Positions 52,451 through 61,174 of a stretch of DNA of 64,000 bases are shown one piece after another. Every line of letters begins with the position of its first letter. The stretch's first letter is position 1. A model generated the notes under the pieces. That model was not told the origin of the DNA and searched no databases. It saw only the letters and a list, made by a program, of their open reading frames with translations. Position numbers and translations under genes: made by a program. This stretch comes from Enterobacteriaceae bacterium LSJC7 (lineage in GTDB: Bacteria; Pseudomonadota; Gammaproteobacteria; Enterobacterales; Enterobacteriaceae), in the NCBI GenBank assembly GCA_000302695.1, contig AMFN01000014.1:1-64000 (forward strand), given 5' to 3'.

Positions 52451-53272
52451 GTGAAGTTTAAAGTATTAGCGCTGGCCGCAGCATTAGGTTTAGGGGCGTT
52501 TACCGCACAGGCAAATGAGCTGCCGAACGGGCCGCATATTGTGACATCAGGTGCTGCGAGTGTGGATGCAGTGCCCGATATTGCCACCGTAGCCATTGAG
52601 GTTAGCGTGATGGCACAAGATGCTGCCTCTGCCAAAAAGCAGGCCGACGAGCGTGTAGCCCAGTATCTGACCTTTTTGCAAAAAAGCGGCGTTGAGAAAA
52701 AAGACATCAGCTCAGCCAACCTGCGCACGCAGCCTGAGTACGACTATCTGAAAGACGGTAAATCGCAGCTTAAGGGCTACCGTGCGATACGCTCGGTTGA
52801 AGTGACGGTGCGCAAGCTTGATAGCCTCAATGAGTTGCTCGATGGTGCCTTAAAGGCCGGACTCAATGAAGTCCGCTCGGTAACGCTGGGCGTTGCCAAC
52901 CCGGAGCAGTATAAAGATAAGGCGCGTCAGGAAGCGATTAGCGATGCGACGGCTCAGGCGCAGAAGCTGGCGCAGGGCTTTAACAGCAAGCTTGGCCCGG
53001 TTTACAGCATCCGCTATCACGTCGCTAACTACCGTCCGGCACCGATGGTGCGGATGATGAAAGCAGCCGATGCAGCCCCTGTTTCTGCACAGGAAACCTA
53101 CGACCAGCAGTCCATTCAGTTTGATGACCAGGTTGATGTGGTGTTTGAACTGCAACCGGGCGGGCAGAGTGCGGCTAAAGCAGCGCCTGCGCCGCAAGAC
53201 GCACCGGCTCCTGTACCTGCACCGGCTCCTGCACCGGCTTCAGCACAGACCGACAGCGCCTCGCAGCAGTAA
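52451..53272 (+). CDS. yggE: Periplasmic SIMPL-domain protein YggE
   Basis: Secreted protein of 273 residues with a SIMPL (DUF541) domain. A signal peptide ends near AQANE (about residue 22). The conserved PHIVTSGAASVDAVPDIATVAIEV begins the domain and PMVRMMKAADAAPVSAQETY lies near its end. It is linked to reduced oxidative stress in E. coli. The GTG start at 52451 has GGAGGTCATACA upstream and matches E. coli (MKFKV...). It is longer than E. coli YggE (246) because of a Pro/Ala-rich low-complexity tail (APAPQDAPAPVPAPAPAPAS). Confidence 0.95.
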   Translation: MKFKVLALAAALGLGAFTAQANELPNGPHIVTSGAASVDAVPDIATVAIEVSVMAQDAASAKKQADERVAQYLTFLQKSGVEKKDISSANLRTQPEYDYLKDGKSQLKGYRAIRSVEVTVRKLDSLNELLDGALKAGLNEVRSVTLGVANPEQYKDKARQEAISDATAQAQKLAQGFNSKLGPVYSIRYHVANYRPAPMVRMMKAADAAPVSAQETYDQQSIQFDDQVDVVFELQPGGQSAAKAAPAPQDAPAPVPAPAPAPASAQTDSASQQ

Positions 53273-53275
53273 GCA

Positions 53276-53297
53276 AAAAGCCCCTTGCGGGGCTTTT
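53276..53297 (+). terminator. Intrinsic terminator after yggE
   Basis: A 9-bp stem (AAAAGCCCC / GGGGCTTTT, loop TTGC) begins a few bases after the yggE stop codon. Confidence 0.85.
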
Positions 53298-53305
53298 CAG
53301 GTAAC

Positions 53306-53331
53306 AAAACCGCCTTCAGGGGCGGTTTTTT
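53306..53331 (-). terminator. Terminator of argP (bidirectional hairpin)
   Basis: A stem of AAAACCGCC and GGCGGTTTT around TTCAGG is followed by TT on the plus strand and preceded by an A-rich stretch that reads as T-rich on the minus strand. It lies just beyond the argP stop codon and can act on both convergent genes. Confidence 0.78.
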
Positions 53332-53335
53332 CATA

Positions 53336-54229
53336 TCAGTCCTGGCGCAGTACCTGCTGGCCGTAAGCCAGTAGCGCATCGGTAACGTTGCGCATCATGC
53401 GGCTTTCCGGGGCAAAGCGGTGCCAGAACAGCATCCGGCGCTGGAACAGGCCTGGCGTCAGGTCGATAAGCTCGCCGTTTGCCAGCTCTCGCTCAATCTG
53501 CAAATGCGGGATCATGCAGCAGGTTGTACCCTGGCGCGCCAGTTGCACAAAGGCTTCTGAGGAGTTGACGATGTGACACGGCACGCTGCCCGGCGACAGG
53601 TCGAAGTTTTGCTGTAAAAAGGCCTGGTGCATATCATCAAGGTGATCGAACGCCACCGCGGGGGCTTTAAGCAGTGCCGAACGGGTCACTCCGTTAGGGA
53701 AATAGCGCTCGGCAAACGCCTTAGAGCCAACAAAAAGGTAATCCAGCGCGCCAAGCTTATCAACCAGACAGCTTGGTAGTGGTTGAGGCTGGATACTGAC
53801 GGCACCCACCACTTCGCCGCGGCGCAGTCGCTCCTGGGTGCGGGTTTCGTCTTCAACCTGCAAGTTGAGGCGAATAGGGGAGTCGGCCAGCACCGGCGCA
53901 AGCGCGGGCAGAAGCCAGGTCGCGAGGCTGTCTGCGTTGACCGCCAGCGACAGCAGCAGCGGCGTGGAGCCGGTCTGCTCATCACCCAGCCACTCGTCTT
54001 CCAGCAGTTCTACCTGGCGCAGCAGCGCCAGCAGCTTTTGTCCCTGCTCGGTAGGGCGAGGTGGCACAGTACGTACCAGTAACGGTTGCCCGAACATATT
54101 CTCCAGCTGCTTAATACGCTGCGAAACCGCGGATTGGGTGATACACAGCTTCTGTGCGGCACGTTCAAAGCCGCGCTCGCGGATGACCGCATCCAGCGCC
54201 TGTAATGTTCTGTAGTCCGGGCGTTTCAT
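53336..54229 (-). CDS. argP: LysR-family regulator ArgP
   Basis: Regulator (formerly IciA) that activates argO and other genes in response to arginine and lysine. It has 297 residues, the E. coli length, starting [25 protein letters not shown]. The N-terminal HTH (about 5-62; [24 protein letters not shown]) and the LysR effector domain follow. It is divergent from rpiA, with about 170 bp between the two start codons, and close to its target argO, as in E. coli. Confidence 0.96.
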   Translation of the reverse strand: MKRPDYRTLQALDAVIRERGFERAAQKLCITQSAVSQRIKQLENMFGQPLLVRTVPPRPTEQGQKLLALLRQVELLEDEWLGDEQTGSTPLLLSLAVNADSLATWLLPALAPVLADSPIRLNLQVEDETRTQERLRRGEVVGAVSIQPQPLPSCLVDKLGALDYLFVGSKAFAERYFPNGVTRSALLKAPAVAFDHLDDMHQAFLQQNFDLSPGSVPCHIVNSSEAFVQLARQGTTCCMIPHLQIERELANGELIDLTPGLFQRRMLFWHRFAPESRMMRNVTDALLAYGQQVLRQD

Positions 54230-54398
54230 TCTGATGTTGCACTCCTTTTCATCGCTTGCGCGCCACTATGACACAATTTTGCCCGTGTGCCAGCAAATTG
54301 CGCCCTGTGACGCAGGCGAGATTACGGCAAACCGGGCCGCAATTTTTCGTCCCATGCTCTATAATGCGCGGCATATTTCATACCACAGGCAAAGAATC

Positions 54399-55055
54399 AT
54401 GACGCAGGATGAACTGAAAAAAGCAGTTGGCTGGGCCGCGCTGGAGTACGTGCAGCCGGGTACTATTGTAGGCGTAGGCACCGGCTCGACGGCTGCGCAC
54501 TTTATCGACGCACTCGGCACCATCAAAGACCAGATTGATGGCGCGGTGTCCAGTTCAGATGCCTCCACGGCTAAGCTTAAGGCGCTCGGTATCCCGGTTT
54601 TTGACCTGAACGAGGTTGATAGCCTGGGGATTTACGTTGACGGTGCCGATGAAATCAACGACAACATGCAGATGATCAAAGGCGGTGGCGCGGCGCTGAC
54701 GCGTGAAAAAATCATTGCCTCGGTCGCTGAAAAATTTATCTGCATTGCCGATGCATCCAAGCAGGTCGCTATTCTTGGCAATTTCCCGTTGCCGGTGGAA
54801 GTGATTCCGATGGCGCGCAGCTGTGTGGCTCGCCAGCTTGTGAAACTGGGGGGGCGCCCGGAGTACCGCCAGGGCGTGACGACCGATAACGGCAACGTGA
54901 TTCTGGACGTTCATGGCCTGGAAATCATTGACCCTGTTGCGCTGGAAGATGCCATTAACGCCATTCCTGGCGTGGTAACCGTCGGTTTGTTTGCTCGCCG
55001 TGGTGCCGACGTTGCGCTGATTGGTACGGCCGATGGCGTGAAAACCATTAAATAA
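54399..55055 (+). CDS. rpiA: Ribose-5-phosphate isomerase A RpiA
   Basis: Pentose phosphate pathway enzyme that interconverts ribose 5-phosphate and ribulose 5-phosphate. It has 218 residues (E. coli 219), starting [33 protein letters not shown] (about 27-41), the catalytic DGADEI (about 81-86) and [12 protein letters not shown] (about 94-105) are intact. The frame reaches back to 54234, but 54399 agrees with the family. A hairpin follows the gene. Confidence 0.97.
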   Translation: MTQDELKKAVGWAALEYVQPGTIVGVGTGSTAAHFIDALGTIKDQIDGAVSSSDASTAKLKALGIPVFDLNEVDSLGIYVDGADEINDNMQMIKGGGAALTREKIIASVAEKFICIADASKQVAILGNFPLPVEVIPMARSCVARQLVKLGGRPEYRQGVTTDNGNVILDVHGLEIIDPVALEDAINAIPGVVTVGLFARRGADVALIGTADGVKTIK

Positions 55056-55065
55056 CCGTATGACC

Positions 55066-55085
55066 TGGGGCGCATCGGCGCCCCA
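55066..55085 (+). terminator. Hairpin after rpiA (weak terminator)
   Basis: A perfect 8-bp stem (TGGGGCGC / GCGCCCCA, loop ATCG) lies 10 bases after the stop codon. The following sequence is AAAGTGAATAAAATTTT, without an immediate T-run, so termination may need Rho or be partial. Confidence 0.55.
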
Positions 55086-55348
55086 AAGTGAATAAAATTT
55101 TACAGCGCAATATTTAGTGACATCTGTCACATATTTTTAACCCTCCCTCTTTTTGTTCTGCTCTGAAATCTCACACTGGCGTTTTGTGCTGCTTTCCCGG
55201 GTTGCATGAGCGTTCCTCACGACGGTGACGCAAACGTTCATATTGCCGCAGACGCAAATTTTGATATGTTGACAGAAGGCTGGCTTATCGCCGCAACGCC
55301 AAACACAACAGCACAATTCAGGCAGTTCAGATAAAACAGGGTCGGGTA

Positions 55349-56587
55349 ATGGCAAAAGTATCACTGGAGAAAGACAAGATTAAATTTCTTCTGGTTGAAG
55401 GCGTACACCAGAAGGCCGTCGATAACCTGCGCGCGGCAGGTTACACCAATATCGAGTTCCATAAAGGCGCGCTCGATGACGATGAACTCAAGGCATCCAT
55501 TCGTGATGCGCATTTTATTGGCATCCGTTCCCGCACCCATCTGACTGAAGAGATCTTCGCAGCGGCTGAAAAACTGGTTGCCGTTGGCTGTTTCTGCATC
55601 GGTACTAACCAGGTTGACCTGAACGCAGCGGCAAAACGTGGCGTTCCGGTGTTTAACGCGCCATTTTCAAACACGCGCTCTGTGGCGGAACTGGTTATTG
55701 GCGAGTTGCTGCTGCTGATGCGCGGCGTGCCGGAGGCCAATGCGAAAGCCCACCGTGGCGTGTGGAATAAGCAGGCCGTGGGCTGCTATGAAGCACGCGG
55801 CAAGAAGCTTGGCATTATTGGCTATGGCCACATCGGTACTCAGCTTGGCATCCTGGCCGAATCGCTGGGCATGCACGTTTATTTCTATGATATTGAGAAT
55901 AAACTGCCGCTTGGTAACGCAACCCAGGTGCAGCATCTGTCCGATTTGCTCAACATGAGCGATGTAGTGACGCTGCACGTGCCGGAAAACGCCAGCACGA
56001 AGAATATGATTGGTCAGCAGGAACTGATGCTGATGAAGCCAGGCGCGCTGTTGATTAACGCCTCGCGCGGAACGGTGGTAGATATTCCTGCGCTGTGTGA
56101 GGCGCTTTCCAGCAAGCACCTGTCGGGCGCGGCCATTGACGTGTTCCCGACCGAGCCTGCGACTAACAGCGACCCGTTCAGCTCGCCGCTGTGCGAGTTT
56201 GATAACGTTATCCTGACCCCGCACATCGGTGGCTCCACCCAGGAAGCGCAGGAAAATATCGGTATTGAAGTAGCCGGTAAGCTCAGTAAATATTCCGATA
56301 ACGGCTCCACGCTGTCTGCGGTGAACTTCCCTGAGGTTTCTTTGCCGCAGCACGGTGCCAGCAGCAGCCGTTTACTGCACATCCATGAAAACCGCCCAGG
56401 CATTCTGACCGCCATCAACCAAATCTTTGCCGAGCAGGGCGTCAACATTGCCGCTCAGTACCTGCAAACCTCTGCCCAGGTCGGTTACGTGGTGATTGAT
56501 ATTGACGCGCAAAAAGAGATTGCAGATAAGGCGCTGGACGCAATGAAAGCAATTCCTGGCACGATCCGCGCGCGCTTACTGTACTGA
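55349..56587 (+). CDS. serA: D-3-phosphoglycerate dehydrogenase SerA
   Basis: First enzyme of serine synthesis, oxidising 3-phosphoglycerate to 3-phosphohydroxypyruvate with NAD+; inhibited by serine. It has 412 residues (E. coli 410) and opens MAKVSLEKDKIKFLLVEGVHQKA. The NAD motif GYGHIGTQLG (about 158-167), the catalytic Arg in NASRGTVVD, Glu in PTEPATN and His in TPHIGGST are intact. A C-terminal ACT domain (HENRPGILTAINQIFAEQG) is the serine sensor. The extra two residues fall in the hinge before the ACT domain (LPQHGASSSRLLHIH). Confidence 0.97.
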   Translation: MAKVSLEKDKIKFLLVEGVHQKAVDNLRAAGYTNIEFHKGALDDDELKASIRDAHFIGIRSRTHLTEEIFAAAEKLVAVGCFCIGTNQVDLNAAAKRGVPVFNAPFSNTRSVAELVIGELLLLMRGVPEANAKAHRGVWNKQAVGCYEARGKKLGIIGYGHIGTQLGILAESLGMHVYFYDIENKLPLGNATQVQHLSDLLNMSDVVTLHVPENASTKNMIGQQELMLMKPGALLINASRGTVVDIPALCEALSSKHLSGAAIDVFPTEPATNSDPFSSPLCEFDNVILTPHIGGSTQEAQENIGIEVAGKLSKYSDNGSTLSAVNFPEVSLPQHGASSSRLLHIHENRPGILTAINQIFAEQGVNIAAQYLQTSAQVGYVVIDIDAQKEIADKALDAMKAIPGTIRARLLY

Positions 56588-56611
56588 TGCGTGTTCTATA
56601 AGCGCCACATC

Positions 56612-56637
56612 AAGCCTCCGCACGCGGGGGCTTTTTT
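56612..56637 (+). terminator. Intrinsic terminator after serA
   Basis: A GC-rich hairpin (AAGCCTCCGC / GCGGGGGCTT, one G-T type pair) is followed by TTTTTT, about 25 bp after the serA stop codon. Confidence 0.85.
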
Positions 56638-56676
56638 ACTGTTATCTGTCGGGGAGATTATGGCGAAGAGGCGCTG

Positions 56677-57273
56677 TTACCACTGCCAGAGCCGGGAAGG
56701 GGTAATCACCTGGGGCAGCGCGATATCCCAGGACTCAACCGGCAGGGATTCCACTTGCTGGCAGTCGTGGGCGTAACCTACCGGCGTAAAACCGTGCTGT
56801 TGCCAGTGCTGTAATGTGCGGTCATAAAAGCCGCCGCCCATGCCCAGACGTTGCCCGCTAGTGTCAAAAGCGACCAGCGGCACGATAAGCGTATCGAGCT
56901 GCTCAAGCGGCAGAACATTGCGCACATCAAGTTGCGGCTCAATAATTTTCAGCACATTGCGCGTCATTGGTGTCTGTGGTGTGTAGTGCAAAAACAGCAG
57001 ATTGCCGCGGCTGAAAGGGTGCAGTACCGGCAGGTAAACCTGCTGGCCGTTGCGCCACAGTGCGTCTATGAGCGGTTGCGTGTCCAGCTCGCCGTCAAAA
57101 GAAAGGAACAGGGCAAGGCGCTGTGCCTGAGCGACAGCGGGAAACGCGAGCGCGCGTTCAGTGGCTTGTTGTGCGTAGTGCGATTGTTCTTCGCGGCTGA
57201 GTGCGCGGCGTCGTTGCCGGACCATCTGGCGAATTTGTTGGCGAGTCTGGGGGAAAAGTGCGTGTTGCGTCAT
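56677..57273 (-). CDS. fau: 5-formyltetrahydrofolate cyclo-ligase Fau (YgfA)
   Basis: ATP-dependent enzyme that returns 5-formyltetrahydrofolate to the folate pool as 5,10-methenyltetrahydrofolate. About 198 residues from ATG 57273. The basic ATP-binding start RQQIRQMVRQRRRAL, FLSFDGELDTQPLI, the YLPVLHPF substrate region and GMGGGFYDRTL (about 145-155) are conserved. The longer frame to 57342 would overlap the 6S RNA, so it is rejected. It lies just downstream of ssrS and is probably co-transcribed with it, as in E. coli. Confidence 0.94.
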   Translation of the reverse strand: MTQHALFPQTRQQIRQMVRQRRRALSREEQSHYAQQATERALAFPAVAQAQRLALFLSFDGELDTQPLIDALWRNGQQVYLPVLHPFSRGNLLFLHYTPQTPMTRNVLKIIEPQLDVRNVLPLEQLDTLIVPLVAFDTSGQRLGMGGGFYDRTLQHWQQHGFTPVGYAHDCQQVESLPVESWDIALPQVITPSRLWQW

Positions 57274-57291
57274 GGTGGTAGTAAGAAGAGA

Positions 57292-57475
57292 GGAATCTCC
57301 GAGATGCCGCCGCAGGCTGTAACCCTTGAACCCGTGGTTCAAGGTGAATGCGTCGTCACAATCTTAAGGCTTCCCGGACAAGCCGGGCATGCGCACCGAT
57401 CGTGGAGCGTCACATTCTTGTGGTATGAAATATCGGCTCAGGGGACTGGCCCGCTTGCAAACATCTCAGAGAAAT
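57292..57475 (-). ncRNA. ssrS: 6S RNA (SsrS)
   Basis: Regulatory RNA that binds sigma-70 RNA polymerase and lowers transcription in stationary phase. Read on the minus strand, the region begins ATTTCTCTGAGATGTTTGCA and ends with CATCTCGGAGATTCC, the E. coli 6S ends, and is exactly 184 nt long like E. coli 6S. The 5' and 3' ends pair (CTGAGATG with CATCTCGG) to form the closing stem; the central part contains the conserved GATATTTCATACCACAAGAA. It lies between zapA and fau, as in E. coli. Confidence 0.96.
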
Positions 57476-57517
57476 TTTGTCCTTCACAGTTACTCTACCA
57501 TAGCTGACCATGAAGTG

Positions 57518-57847
57518 TTATTCAAACTTTTGACCTGTTCGTTCAGGATTGCGACCCTGCTCAAGTAATGCCTGTTCCAGCGTTTGTTGAAGCATACGAA
57601 TACGTTGCTCCATGCTGGCGGCATAGTCACCGGTTTTTTGCTTTTCGAGCTCAAGCTCATAGCAAATGTTGAGTGCCGCAATAAACACCAGTTGTTCGGT
57701 GTTGCTCACGCGCGTACGGACTTTAAGATCCTGCAAACGCCTATCGAGTTCTTCAGCTGCCTTGCTTAGCGCTTCCCGCTGTTCCGGCGGGCAATTAACC
57801 CGCAGCGAGCGCCCAAAAATTTGGATATCGACTGGTTGTGCAGACAT
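57518..57847 (-). CDS. zapA: Cell division protein ZapA
   Basis: FtsZ-ring-associated protein that cross-links FtsZ filaments. It has 109 residues, the E. coli length, starting [27 protein letters not shown]. An N-terminal alpha/beta globular part is followed by a C-terminal coiled coil (about 60-100; [23 protein letters not shown]) used for dimer and tetramer formation. The 57847 start has GGAAGGTGGC upstream; the extended frame to 57910 is not supported. ssrS follows 42 bp downstream. Confidence 0.96.
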   Translation of the reverse strand: MSAQPVDIQIFGRSLRVNCPPEQREALSKAAEELDRRLQDLKVRTRVSNTEQLVFIAALNICYELELEKQKTGDYAASMEQRIRMLQQTLEQALLEQGRNPERTGQKFE

Positions 57848-58013
57848 GCCACCTTCCACGCTGTTAAATCGCCCGCTTTTACTACCGCCGGGGCAGCAAA
57901 GGGGCGTCACTATAAGCTACCCTGATATGAAGATACAAGCCCTTTTCTGGTATCGGCGGGCTCCATAATGGTAGCATAACACGAACTCTTCCTCCCAACG
58001 ATGATGAATGCGC

Positions 58014-58595
58014 ATGTCTATACAGAACAACAGTATGCCCGGCTACGACACCCTGGGCCAACAGCTTAGTCAACAGGGCGTAGGGTTAACGCCTGCGGAG
58101 ATGCACGGCCTTATCAGCGGTATGCTGTGCGGCGGCAACAAAGACAGCAGCTGGCAGGCGCTGCTGCATGACCTGACCAACGAGGGGCTGGCATTTAGTA
58201 AAAACCTCTCTGACACGCTGGTTCAACTGCACTCTGTCACCAGTGATGCGCTGGAAGATGACGGTTTCCTGTTCCAGCTTTACCTGCCGGAAGGCGAAGA
58301 TATTAGCGTGTTCGACCGTGCAGACGCGCTGGCAGGCTGGGTTAACCACTTCCTGCTGGGCCTTGGCGTCACGCAGCCAAAGCTTGATAAAGTCACCGGG
58401 GAAACCGGTGAGGCCATCGACGACCTTCGTAATATTGCCCAACTTGGCTATGACGAAGACGAGGATCAGGAAGAGCTGGAAATGTCGCTGGAAGAAGTGG
58501 TCGAATACGTGCGTGTTGCAGCACTGCTGTGTCATGACACGTTTACGCGCCCGGCACCAACCGCCCCCGAGGTACAAAAACCCACGCTGCATTAA
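58014..58595 (+). CDS. ygfB: UPF0149 family protein YgfB
   Basis: A 193-residue conserved cytoplasmic protein of the UPF0149/YecA-like family; molecular function in enterobacteria is not established. It closely matches E. coli Ygf[18 protein letters not shown] near residue 25 and the acidic [31 protein letters not shown] near the end. The start MSIQNN at 58014 is chosen by family agreement; an in-frame ATG six bases upstream is equally weak in ribosome site. It is the first gene of a ygfB-pepP-ubiH-ubiI unit. Confidence 0.94.
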   Translation: MSIQNNSMPGYDTLGQQLSQQGVGLTPAEMHGLISGMLCGGNKDSSWQALLHDLTNEGLAFSKNLSDTLVQLHSVTSDALEDDGFLFQLYLPEGEDISVFDRADALAGWVNHFLLGLGVTQPKLDKVTGETGEAIDDLRNIAQLGYDEDEDQEELEMSLEEVVEYVRVAALLCHDTFTRPAPTAPEVQKPTLH

Positions 58596-58611
58596 TCTTC
58601 AGGCTTGTCTC

Positions 58612-58641
58612 TGAGCGCAGGTTTACCCGCGCCTGCGCTCA
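58612..58641. repeat. Hairpin between ygfB and pepP
   Basis: A perfect 10-bp inverted repeat (TGAGCGCAGG / CCTGCGCTCA) with a 10-base loop lies in the 76-bp gap between ygfB and pepP. There is no T-run after it, so an mRNA-stabilising or REP-like role is more likely than termination. Confidence 0.65.
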
Positions 58642-58671
58642 GGTATAAAGGCATAAAACTCAGGAGGTGCC

Positions 58672-59985
58672 ATGACACAACAAGAGTTTCTCCGCCGCCG
58701 CCAGACGCTGCTGGCAAAAATGGCGCCAGGCAGTGCCGCGCTGATTTTCGCCGCACCCGAAGCGCCGCGTAGCGCCGACAGTGAATATCCCTATCGTCAG
58801 AACAGTGATTTCTGGTATTTCACCGGTTTTAATGAACCGGAGGCCGTGCTGGTGCTTATTAAAAGTGCTGAGAGCCACAATCACAGCGTGCTGTTTAACC
58901 GCGTGCGCGACAAGAACGCAGAAATCTGGTTTGGCCGCCGGTTAGGGCAGGAAGCCGCACCAGAAAAACTGGCGGTTGACCGCGCGCTGGCGTTTAGCGA
59001 AATCGGCCAGCATCTCTGGCAGCTGCTCAACGGGCTGGACGTGGTGTATCACGCGCAGGGGCTTTACCCTTACGCGGATAAAATTATCTTCGCCGCACTC
59101 GAAAAACTGCGTGCGGGTACGCGCCAGAATCTGATGGCACCGGCAACGCTCACCGACTGGCGTCCGTGGGTGCATGAAATGCGCCTGTTTAAATCGCCAG
59201 AAGAAATCGCCGTGCTGCGTCGCGCCGGTGAAATCAGCGCGCTGGCCCACACCCGGGCGATGGAGCGCTGCCGCGCCGGGCTGTTTGAATATCATCTTGA
59301 AGGGGAAATTCAACACGAATTTACCCGCCACGGCGCGCGCTATCCCTCCTATAACACCATTGTTGGCGCTGGCGAAAACGGCTGCATTCTGCATTACACC
59401 GAAAACGAAAGCGAACTGTGTGACGGCTCTCTGGTGCTGATTGACGCGGGCTGCGAATACCTCGGCTACGCGGGCGACATCACCCGCACCTTCCCGGTGA
59501 GCGGTAAATTCAGCGCCCCGCAGCGTGAAATTTACGACATTGTGCTGGAGTCGCTGGAAACTGCGCTGACGCTCTATCGTCCGGGCACTTCCATTCAGGC
59601 CGTCACCGGCGAGGTGGTGCGCATCATGGTGCGTGGCCTGGTGCGTCTGGGGATTTTGCAGGGTGAGGTTGAGCAGCTGGTCGCTGATAACGCCCATCGC
59701 CCTTTCTTTATGCATGGCCTTAGCCACTGGCTGGGGCTGGATGTGCACGACGTGGGCAACTACGGCCAGGACCGCTCGCGCCTGCTTGAGCCAGGCATGG
59801 TACTGACGGTAGAGCCGGGACTGTATATCTCGCCGGAGGCCAACGTCCCGGCGCAGTACCGGGGTATTGGCATCCGCATTGAAGACGATATTGTGATTAC
59901 TGAAACCGGAAACGAGAACCTCACCGCCAGCGTTGTGAAACGCGCTGACGACATTGAGGCGCTGATGGCAGCGGGGCGCTCATGA
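58672..59985 (+). CDS. pepP: Xaa-Pro aminopeptidase PepP
   Basis: Manganese aminopeptidase P that removes N-terminal residues before proline. It has 437 residues (E. coli 441) and opens MTQQEFLRRRQTLLAKMAPGSAALI. The pita-bread metal site is visible: Asp in LIDAGCEY and AGDITRTFP, His in HGLSHWLGLDVHD, Glu in TVEPGLY and Glu in GIRIEDDI. An AGGAGGTGCC ribosome site precedes it, and its stop overlaps the ubiH start (ATGA). Confidence 0.97.
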   Translation: MTQQEFLRRRQTLLAKMAPGSAALIFAAPEAPRSADSEYPYRQNSDFWYFTGFNEPEAVLVLIKSAESHNHSVLFNRVRDKNAEIWFGRRLGQEAAPEKLAVDRALAFSEIGQHLWQLLNGLDVVYHAQGLYPYADKIIFAALEKLRAGTRQNLMAPATLTDWRPWVHEMRLFKSPEEIAVLRRAGEISALAHTRAMERCRAGLFEYHLEGEIQHEFTRHGARYPSYNTIVGAGENGCILHYTENESELCDGSLVLIDAGCEYLGYAGDITRTFPVSGKFSAPQREIYDIVLESLETALTLYRPGTSIQAVTGEVVRIMVRGLVRLGILQGEVEQLVADNAHRPFFMHGLSHWLGLDVHDVGNYGQDRSRLLEPGMVLTVEPGLYISPEANVPAQYRGIGIRIEDDIVITETGNENLTASVVKRADDIEALMAAGRS

Positions 59986-61160
59986 GCGTCATCATCGTCG
60001 GTGGTGGCATTAACGGCGCAACGCTGGCACTGGCGTTGTCGCACCTGAGCGGCGGCAAATTGCCCGTGCATCTGGTTGAGGCCACGCTGCCGTCCTCGCA
60101 CAGCCATCCCGGTTTTGATGCCCGCGCTATTGCGCTGGCCCAGGGCACCTGCCAGCAGCTTACGCAGATTGGCGTCTGGCCAGCACTGGCTGATTGCGCC
60201 ACGGCTATCAATACCGTGCACGTCAGCGACCGCGGCCATGCCGGTTTTGTCACGCTACAGGCGCAGGACTACCAGACATCGGCGTTAGGGCAGGTGGTTG
60301 AACTGCATGATGTAGGCCAGCGGCTATTTGGGCTACTGCGCCAGGCGCCGGGGGTGACGTTGCATTGCCCGCAGCGGGTGGCACGCTGTGAGCGCACCCA
60401 GGACGCGGCCAGCGTCACGCTCGAAAACGGCGACGTGATTCAAGGCAGTCTTCTGGTTGCCGCGGATGGCAGCCAGTCCCGGCTTGCCGCCCAGTGCGGC
60501 ATTAGCTGGCGTAAAGAAGATTACGGGCAGGTGGCGGTGATTGCGAATGTCTCTACCGCCAGCCCACATCAGGGCCGGGCCTGGGAGCGTTTCACCGCCG
60601 ACGGCCCGCTGGCCATGTTACCCATGTCCGGCGGGCGTTGCTCGCTGGTGTGGTGCCACGCCAGCGAGAATCGCGATGACGTCATGAGCTGGAGTGATGC
60701 GCGCTTTTGTGATGAGCTACAGCGTGCGTTTGGCTGGCGGCTTGGTCGCATTACCCACGCCGGCGCACGCAGCGCCTATCCGCTGGCGCTGACCCGCGCG
60801 TCACGCTGCATCACGCACCGCCTGGCGCTGGTCGGCAATGCCGCGCAAACCCTGCATCCCATTGCCGGACAGGGTTTTAACCTCGGTATGCGCGATGTGA
60901 TGACGCTGGCTGAAACCCTCGCTCACTGCTGGCGTCAGGGCCAGGATATTGGTACCTGGCCGGTTCTGGCGGCGTATCACTCACGTCGCAGACCCGATCG
61001 CGCAGCAACCGTTGGCGTGACGGACGGCCTGGTACAGGTGTTTGCTAACCGCTGGGCGCCGCTGGTTGCGGGGCGCAACGTGGGGTTGATGGCGATGGAA
61101 TATTTAACGCCAGCGCGCGATGCGCTGGCCAGGCGCACCCTGGGCTGGGTGGCGCGTTAA
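59982..61160 (+). CDS. ubiH: 2-octaprenyl-6-methoxyphenol hydroxylase UbiH
   Basis: FAD monooxygenase of aerobic ubiquinone synthesis that hydroxylates the ring at C4. It has 392 residues, as in E. coli. The FAD-binding VGGGINGATLALALSHL is at the N-terminus, the DG motif LVAADGSQSRLA lies near 160 and the second FAD motif GNAAQTLHPIAGQGFNLGMRD near 285. It is translationally coupled to pepP by a 4-base overlap and followed 14 bp later by the related ubiI. Confidence 0.97.
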   Translation: MSVIIVGGGINGATLALALSHLSGGKLPVHLVEATLPSSHSHPGFDARAIALAQGTCQQLTQIGVWPALADCATAINTVHVSDRGHAGFVTLQAQDYQTSALGQVVELHDVGQRLFGLLRQAPGVTLHCPQRVARCERTQDAASVTLENGDVIQGSLLVAADGSQSRLAAQCGISWRKEDYGQVAVIANVSTASPHQGRAWERFTADGPLAMLPMSGGRCSLVWCHASENRDDVMSWSDARFCDELQRAFGWRLGRITHAGARSAYPLALTRASRCITHRLALVGNAAQTLHPIAGQGFNLGMRDVMTLAETLAHCWRQGQDIGTWPVLAAYHSRRRPDRAATVGVTDGLVQVFANRWAPLVAGRNVGLMAMEYLTPARDALARRTLGWVAR

Positions 61161-61174
61161 CAGGAGAGTCATAA

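Noticed and set aside
57274-57342. N-terminal extension of Fau into the 6S RNA gene
   Set aside because: The segment is the 3' end of ssrS; the family start is at 57273.
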